Source of the DNA: Betaproteobacteria bacterium
GTDB lineage: Bacteria > Pseudomonadota > Gammaproteobacteria > Burkholderiales > Burkholderiaceae_C
Length of the DNA stretch: 18,065 nucleotides
Assembly (NCBI GenBank): GCA_009918225.1
Contig: RGEP01000014.1
Coordinates: 1 to 18,065, forward strand
Reading direction: 5' to 3'
Both the position numbers and the translations under genes were made by a program. This document shows positions 14,117-18,065 of the stretch, in pieces (the stretch's first letter is position 1; every line of letters begins with the position of its first letter). The notes beneath the pieces were generated by a model that worked only from the letters and a program-made list of their open reading frames with translations, had not been told where the DNA came from and made no database searches.

Positions 14117-15460
14117 ATGAACCTCGTCTTCCCCCATACCTTCGTTCCGTGGTTCCGCTCGGTGGCGCCTTACATCCACGCCTACCGCGGGGAAACCTTT
14201 GTGGTGGCTGTGGCCGGCGAGATGATTGCCGCGGGCAAGCTCAACCCCTTTGTGCAAGACCTGGCGATCCTGCACGCCATGGGCATCAAGATCGTGCTGG
14301 TGCATGGCTTTAGGCCCCAGGTCAGCGAACAGCTGCGTGCCAAGGGTCACCCTGAGCGCTTCAGCCACGGCCTGCGGGTGACCGACGCCACGGCGCTGGA
14401 TGCGGCCCAGGAAGCCGCCGGGCAGTTGCGCTTTGAGATCGAGGCGGCGTTTTCGCAGGGGCTGCCCAACACGCCGATGGCCAATGCCACGGTTCGCGTC
14501 ATCTCGGGCAACTTCCTGACCGCCCAACCGGTGGGCGTGGTGGATGGCGTGGACTTCATGCACAGCGGTGTGGTGCGCAAGGTTGACGCGCCCGCCATTC
14601 GCCGCGCCATCGACACGGGCACCATCGTGCTGCTGTCGCCCTTTGGTTTCTCGCCCACCGGGGAAGCCTTTAATTTGGCTATGGAACATGTGGCCACAGC
14701 CACCGCCATCGCGCTGCAGGCTGACAAACTCATCTTCATGACCGAGGTGCCGGGTATACGCGAGATATTCGACGACCCGGAAAGCCCCATCGACACCGAA
14801 CTGACCCTGGCTGACGCCCGGAGAATATTGGGCAAACTGCCCGCGCCCACCCACCCCACCGACACTGCTTTTTATTTGCAGCACTGCGTGAAGGCCTGCG
14901 AAGCCGGGGTGGAGCGATCCCATATATTGCCGTATTCCGTAGATGGCGCCTTGCTGATGGAGGTGTATACACACGATGGAATTGGCACAATGGTGGTCGA
15001 CGAGAAACTCGAAAGCCTGCGCGAGGCCTTGGCCGACGATGTGGGCGGCATCTTGAAACTCATCGAGCCCTTCGAGCAAGATGGGACCTTGGTGCGGCGG
15101 GAACGCCATGAAATCGAGCGCGATCTGGCCAATTACACCGTCATCGAACACGATGGCGTGATATTCGGCTGTGCAGCGCTATACCCCTACCCTGAGGCCC
15201 ACACAGCCGAGATGGCCGCTTTGACTGTGAGCCCCGAGGTACAAGGCCAGGGCGACGGCGACCGGCTGCTCAAACGCATTGAGCAACGTGCACGGGCCCT
15301 CGGTCTGACCAGCCTGTTTGTTCTCACCACCCGCACCATGCACTGGTTCATCAAGCGCGGTTTTCAGCAGGTGGACCCCGAATGGCTGCCCGAAGGCCGC
15401 AAACGCAAGTACAACTGGGACCGCCGATCGGTGGTGCTGGTGAAAAAGCTCAGTTCCTGA
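14117..15460 (+). CDS. argA: Amino-acid N-acetyltransferase (N-acetylglutamate synthase)
   Basis: First step of arginine biosynthesis, acetylating glutamate with acetyl-CoA. The protein is 447 residues from ATG 14117, close to E. coli ArgA (443). An N-terminal amino-acid-kinase-like domain (about 25-265, with FVVAVAGEMI and IVLVHGFRPQVSEQL), where arginine feedback normally binds, is followed by a C-terminal GNAT domain with the acetyl-CoA loop TVSPEVQGQGDGDRLL and FVLTTRTMHWFIKRGF. No frame disturbance is seen. The frame is open far upstream, but that part is antisense to hrpA and has no homology. Codons 14756-15181 contain a cluster of rare codons (five ATA, plus AGA and CTA) unlike the first part of the gene. 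It is followed after 18 bases by yggX, probably in one operon. Confidence 0.95.
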   Translation: MNLVFPHTFVPWFRSVAPYIHAYRGETFVVAVAGEMIAAGKLNPFVQDLAILHAMGIKIVLVHGFRPQVSEQLRAKGHPERFSHGLRVTDATALDAAQEAAGQLRFEIEAAFSQGLPNTPMANATVRVISGNFLTAQPVGVVDGVDFMHSGVVRKVDAPAIRRAIDTGTIVLLSPFGFSPTGEAFNLAMEHVATATAIALQADKLIFMTEVPGIREIFDDPESPIDTELTLADARRILGKLPAPTHPTDTAFYLQHCVKACEAGVERSHILPYSVDGALLMEVYTHDGIGTMVVDEKLESLREALADDVGGILKLIEPFEQDGTLVRRERHEIERDLANYTVIEHDGVIFGCAALYPYPEAHTAEMAALTVSPEVQGQGDGDRLLKRIEQRARALGLTSLFVLTTRTMHWFIKRGFQQVDPEWLPEGRKRKYNWDRRSVVLVKKLSS

Positions 15461-15478
15461 CATTTCTAGGAGTAAGCC

Positions 15479-15751
15479 ATGCCCCGCATGATTCATTGCA
15501 GCCACCTCAAGAAGGAGGCCGAAGGCCTTGATTTCGCGCCCTACCCAGGTGAATTGGGCAAGCGTATTTACGAAAACATCAGCAAGGAGGCCTTCGAACA
15601 GTGGAAGCGCCACCAGACCATGCTGGTGAATGAAAACCGCCTTAACCTGGCGGACTTGCGGGCCAGGCAATACCTTGCTCGTCAAATGGAACAGTATTTC
15701 TTCGGCAATGGTGGAGACCAGCCTGCCGGTTATGTTCCGCCATCTGCCTAA
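15479..15751 (+). CDS. yggX: Probable Fe(2+)-trafficking protein, YggX family
   Basis: A complete 90-residue YggX, a small cytoplasmic protein linked to iron trafficking and protection of Fe-S clusters from oxidative damage. The start is ATG 15479 with AGGAG at 15468-15472 (spacing 6). It opens MPRMIHCSHLKKEAEGLDF, with the conserved Cys7, followed by PYPGELGKRIYENIS, EAFEQWKRHQTMLVNENRLN and a C-terminal MEQYFFG. Length and motif order match the family, and it sits 18 bases after argA. Its role is known from enterobacteria; iron binding here is inferred. Confidence 0.95.
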   Translation: MPRMIHCSHLKKEAEGLDFAPYPGELGKRIYENISKEAFEQWKRHQTMLVNENRLNLADLRARQYLARQMEQYFFGNGGDQPAGYVPPSA

Positions 15752-15830
15752 TGCACGGGCTTGAGCCGCTGAGGAAACTCGAGCGGCCACCCCGATAAGG
15801 GCTCTCGATACCCCTAAACGGGGTAACCGC

Positions 15831-15860
15831 TTGATCCTGGATTGATACTTAGGTTATATT
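15831..15860 (+). promoter_or_regulatory. Probable sigma70 promoter of the H-NS-family gene
   Basis: TTGATC (15831-15836, 4/6 match to -35) is followed after 18 bases by TATATT (15855-15860, 5/6 match to -10), 33 bases before the TTG start. The stretch 15841-15870 is clearly A+T-rich against a GC-rich background and includes an imperfect inverted repeat around 15852-15866. This would suit autoregulation by an H-NS protein, though that is inference. A 6-bp hairpin TACCCC/GGGGTA (15809-15825) lies upstream with no T-run. Confidence 0.5.
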
Positions 15861-15893
15861 AATACCTATCGTTCAACCCTTTAGGAGAATCTC

Positions 15894-16208
15894 TTGAGCA
15901 CGTTGCAGGATCTGTTGGCACAAAAGGCCGATCTCGAGCGGAAAATCCAAGAAACCCAGCGCAACGAGCGCCAGGCCGCCGTCGACAAGGTTCGCGCCCT
16001 GATGGCTGAATTCGGCCTGTCGGTGGAAGACCTCGGTGGCAAGGCATCTGGCCCGGGCCGCAAAAAGGCTTCTGGCGACGGCACCCGCAAGGCTGCAGTG
16101 AAGTACCGCGACGCCGCGGGCAACACCTGGTCGGGCCGCGGTCTGCAACCCCGTTGGCTCAAGGAAGCCCTGGCCAAAGGCAAGGCGCTGTCAGACTTCG
16201 CCGTCTGA
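15894..16208 (+). CDS. H-NS family nucleoid-associated protein
   Basis: A 104-residue H-NS-like DNA-binding protein of the short Burkholderiales type. An N-terminal charged coiled coil for oligomerisation (about 1-40, LQDLLAQKADLERKIQE) is followed by a Gly/Lys-rich linker (48-66) and the C-terminal DNA-binding motif TWSGRGLQPRWL (78-89), the counterpart of TWTGRGRTP in H-NS. Such proteins bind A+T-rich DNA and often silence acquired genes. Translation starts at TTG 15894, fixed by AGGAG at 15883-15887 (spacing 6) and by the standard MSTLQDLL opening. The sequence just after the stop looks like the 5' half of a terminator stem (16215-16226) whose matching 3' half is missing; dnaG sequence begins instead. 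Confidence 0.93.
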   Translation: MSTLQDLLAQKADLERKIQETQRNERQAAVDKVRALMAEFGLSVEDLGGKASGPGRKKASGDGTRKAAVKYRDAAGNTWSGRGLQPRWLKEALAKGKALSDFAV

Positions 16209-17908
16209 CACCAAGCCAGCCCCGCATTGGGGGGGCCGCAGCGCAGCGCCGCCAAGAGGCCACCACCCTGACCGAGCTGTTGGCCCGCGCGGCGGCCCAC
16301 TACCGCCAGCAGCTCAAGGCAAGCCCAGAGGCGGTGGCCTATCTCAAGGGGCGGGGCTTGACCGGTGAAGTGGCCAAGCAGTTTGGCATCGGATACAGCA
16401 CCGACAGCTGGCACGGGCTGGCCAGTGCATTTCCCGCCTACGACGACCCCAAGCTCGAAGAGGCGGGCTTGGTCATCGTGCACGATGCGGGCACCCCCCA
16501 GGAAAAGCGCTACGACCGCTTTCGCCATCGAATCATGTTTCCGATCCGTTCGGTGCAGGGCGACGTCATCGGATTCGGTGGGCGTGTGATGGACGGTGGC
16601 GAGCCCAAGTACCTGAACTCACCGGAAACGCCGGTGTTCAGCAAGGGCCGAGAGCTTTACGGCTTGTATGAGGCGCGCACCGCCATCCGCAAAGCCGGGT
16701 ACGCGTTGGTGGTTGAGGGCTATATGGACGTGGTGGCCCTGGCGCAATCGGGCTTGGGGCACGCCGTGGCCACCTTGGGCACAGCGTGCACCGAAGACCA
16801 TGTGCGCCGCCTGATGCGCTTTACCGACAGCGTGGTGTTCAGTTTTGACGGGGATGCCGCTGGCCGCAAGGCCGCTGCACGTGCGCTCGAAGCCTGCCTG
16901 CCCCATGCCAGCGACACCCGCAGCATCCGGTTTCTGTTTCTGCCGACCGAGCACGACCCCGACAGCTTTGTGCGGGAGCACGGCGCGTCGGCCTTCGAAG
17001 CGGCGGTGCAGCAGGCCGTTCCCTTGTCGCGGCAGATGCTGACCCTGGCCAGCCAGGGTTGTGAGATGGACACACCCGAGGGACGGGCCCGATTTGTGCA
17101 CCAGGCCCATCCCCTGTGGAGCGCACTGCCTGAGGGCGCCTTGCAAGGCCAGATGCTGCAGGCCTTTGCCCAGTCGGCCTGCGTCCCGGTGCAGGAGTTG
17201 ACCGCACTGTGGAGCGCCATGGGGCGCCCGCGCGGCGCGGCGTACACCGCGCCATCGGGTACCGCAGGCGCACAAGGCTATGCGGCTTCAGGGCCTGCAT
17301 CGCCCGCCGACGGGGCGTCGGAAGTCACTCGAGCCGGCTCGGGCTTTGGTGCGCCCTCCGGTGCGTTTGGCGGCGGCCGACAGCGGCGACCTTCCTGGCC
17401 CGAGCGCCAGGCCATGGCTGACCCCATGCGCCGCGGCGCTGCGCCTGCGTCCCTGCGGCGAGCCCCGCGCAGCCCTGCCGATTGGGTAACCCATCTGCTC
17501 CTGTTGCAGTCAGACTGGTGGAGCCGCCTGAGCGCAGAAGACGTAGACCTGTTGACCCAACTGCCTGCCCCGCACGCCCCCCTGCTGGCCTGGTTGGAGC
17601 GTGACCTGGAAGAGCACGGGCCCCGGCCCTGGGCAGCCCTGCAACTCGCGCTTGAAGAGTCCCCCGAACGGGTTCGGGCCTGGCGGCAACTGCAGAACCC
17701 TACCGGCGACGAATCCGAGTTGACCTGGGACAGCCTGCGCCGTGCGCTGGACCAGTTGCATCTGGACCGCTTGCAGCAGCTGCAGACCGAACTGGCCGCC
17801 CGCGCTGGGCATGACCCCAGCGCACTGGCGGAGTACCAGCGCGTCTTTGAGCGATGGAAGGCGCTCAAGGCCTCCTTGGCGGCATCGGCCTCCGAGGCAG
17901 GGGCCTGA
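16154..17908 (+). CDS. dnaG: DNA primase DnaG, missing its zinc-binding domain (5'-truncated)
   Basis: Primase making RNA primers for replication. Homology starts at about 16235 (AAAQRRQEATTLTELL), matching the region near residue 108 of E. coli DnaG. The whole N-terminal CHC2 zinc-binding domain (about 105 residues) is absent. The RNA polymerase/TOPRIM domain is present with YDRFRHRIMFPIR, EGYMD (16715-16729) and the acidic motif FDGDAAG (around 16844-16864), then a Gly/Ala/Ser-rich linker (about 17235-17400) and a C-terminal DnaB-binding domain. The upstream frame runs into hns in another frame; the first usable codon is TTG 16154, with no Shine-Dalgarno, so there is no believable start. 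An intact dnaG is essential, so this is either a misjoin or a second, dead copy. dnaG usually precedes rpoD, in keeping with the promoter downstream. Confidence 0.9.
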   Translation: MAQGSPGQRQGAVRLRRLTPSQPRIGGAAAQRRQEATTLTELLARAAAHYRQQLKASPEAVAYLKGRGLTGEVAKQFGIGYSTDSWHGLASAFPAYDDPKLEEAGLVIVHDAGTPQEKRYDRFRHRIMFPIRSVQGDVIGFGGRVMDGGEPKYLNSPETPVFSKGRELYGLYEARTAIRKAGYALVVEGYMDVVALAQSGLGHAVATLGTACTEDHVRRLMRFTDSVVFSFDGDAAGRKAAARALEACLPHASDTRSIRFLFLPTEHDPDSFVREHGASAFEAAVQQAVPLSRQMLTLASQGCEMDTPEGRARFVHQAHPLWSALPEGALQGQMLQAFAQSACVPVQELTALWSAMGRPRGAAYTAPSGTAGAQGYAASGPASPADGASEVTRAGSGFGAPSGAFGGGRQRRPSWPERQAMADPMRRGAAPASLRRAPRSPADWVTHLLLLQSDWWSRLSAEDVDLLTQLPAPHAPLLAWLERDLEEHGPRPWAALQLALEESPERVRAWRQLQNPTGDESELTWDSLRRALDQLHLDRLQQLQTELAARAGHDPSALAEYQRVFERWKALKASLAASASEAGA

Positions 17909-17916
17909 AAACAGGC

Positions 17917-17925
17917 TGGTATAAT
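17917..17925 (+). promoter_or_regulatory. Extended -10 promoter downstream of dnaG (probably for rpoD)
   Basis: TGGTATAAT is a perfect extended -10 (TGn-TATAAT) starting 9 bases after the dnaG stop. There is no recognisable -35, which an extended -10 can make up for. The predicted transcript start, about 17931-17933, falls at the beginning of the inverted repeat. dnaG is followed by rpoD in most relatives, so rpoD is the likely target, but it lies beyond the window. Confidence 0.65.
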
Positions 17926-17929
17926 CCAC

Positions 17930-18065
17930 CCGACGCGCCAAAGCGCCTCTGACCGAGGGCCAAAGCGACACCCGCTGTGACGCCGAGCGCTCGGAACCCT
18001 CCCATGTTTTGAGCGGCTGCCGCCCGCTGCCAAGCCACTCGGTCAGAGGCGCTTTGGCGCGTCGG
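17930..18065 (+). repeat. Perfect 28-bp inverted repeat with 80-base spacer at the window end
   Basis: Left arm 17930-17957 and right arm 18038-18065 are exact reverse complements over all 28 bases. The right arm ends on the last base of the window, so the repeat could extend further. The spacer has its own palindrome CCGAGCGCTCGG (17983-17994) and a small hairpin AGCGG/CCGCT (18012-18028), so an RNA starting at the upstream promoter could fold into a long stem closing a branched loop. No ORF is visible. Possible readings are a structured leader or small RNA, or a fold-back artefact at a contig end. Confidence 0.8.

Noticed and set aside
15809..15825. Hairpin TACCCC/GGGGTA after yggX as a terminator
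   Set aside because: The stem has 6 bp and there is no T-run. It may reduce read-through, but I cannot support the call.

Overview
The window is about two thirds G+C and looks chromosomal. The gene set (Gram-negative porin, RelA separate from SpoT, HrpA, bifunctional-type ArgA, short H-NS-like protein) and the protein sequences point to Burkholderiales, probably Comamonadaceae. This placement is inference from protein flavour, not from a marker gene. No phage, insertion sequence, CRISPR array or defence genes are visible, and no stretch longer than about 150 bases lacks a gene.

Layout. 1-318 is the 3' end of a porin gene, followed by a bidirectional terminator and a minus-strand tRNA-Val(GAC). 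505-3625 (minus) holds an alpha/beta hydrolase followed after 4 bases by relA. 3716-4435 (plus) is a 3-hydroxybutyrate dehydrogenase gene, which runs into a decamer repeat tract. 4577-5861 (minus) is ispD-ispF of the MEP isoprenoid pathway. 5890-10097 (plus) is mfd-serB, with mfd divergent from ispD across only 28 bases that contain a perfect 12-bp palindrome. 10115-14056 (minus) is hrpA in three pieces. 14117-15751 (plus) is argA-yggX. 15894-16208 is an H-NS-family gene, followed directly by a dnaG that lacks its zinc-binding domain. The last 150 bases hold an extended -10 promoter and a perfect 28-bp inverted repeat that reaches the final base.

Most genes are ordinary housekeeping functions: stringent response, polyhydroxybutyrate/ketone metabolism, isoprenoids, transcription-coupled repair, serine and arginine synthesis, iron/oxidative stress and replication priming. 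What stands out is that four conserved genes carry five apparent lesions. bdhA has lost about 21 codons in frame. serB has a +1 shift at its 5' end. hrpA has two internal deletions, each breaking the frame. dnaG is missing everything before its polymerase domain, joined to what looks like half of the hns terminator. Because dnaG is essential, assembly or amplification artefacts are at least as likely as real gene decay. I see no convincing new multi-gene system. The best candidates for new biology are the symmetric ispD/mfd promoter and the hairpin-forming leader at the right end.
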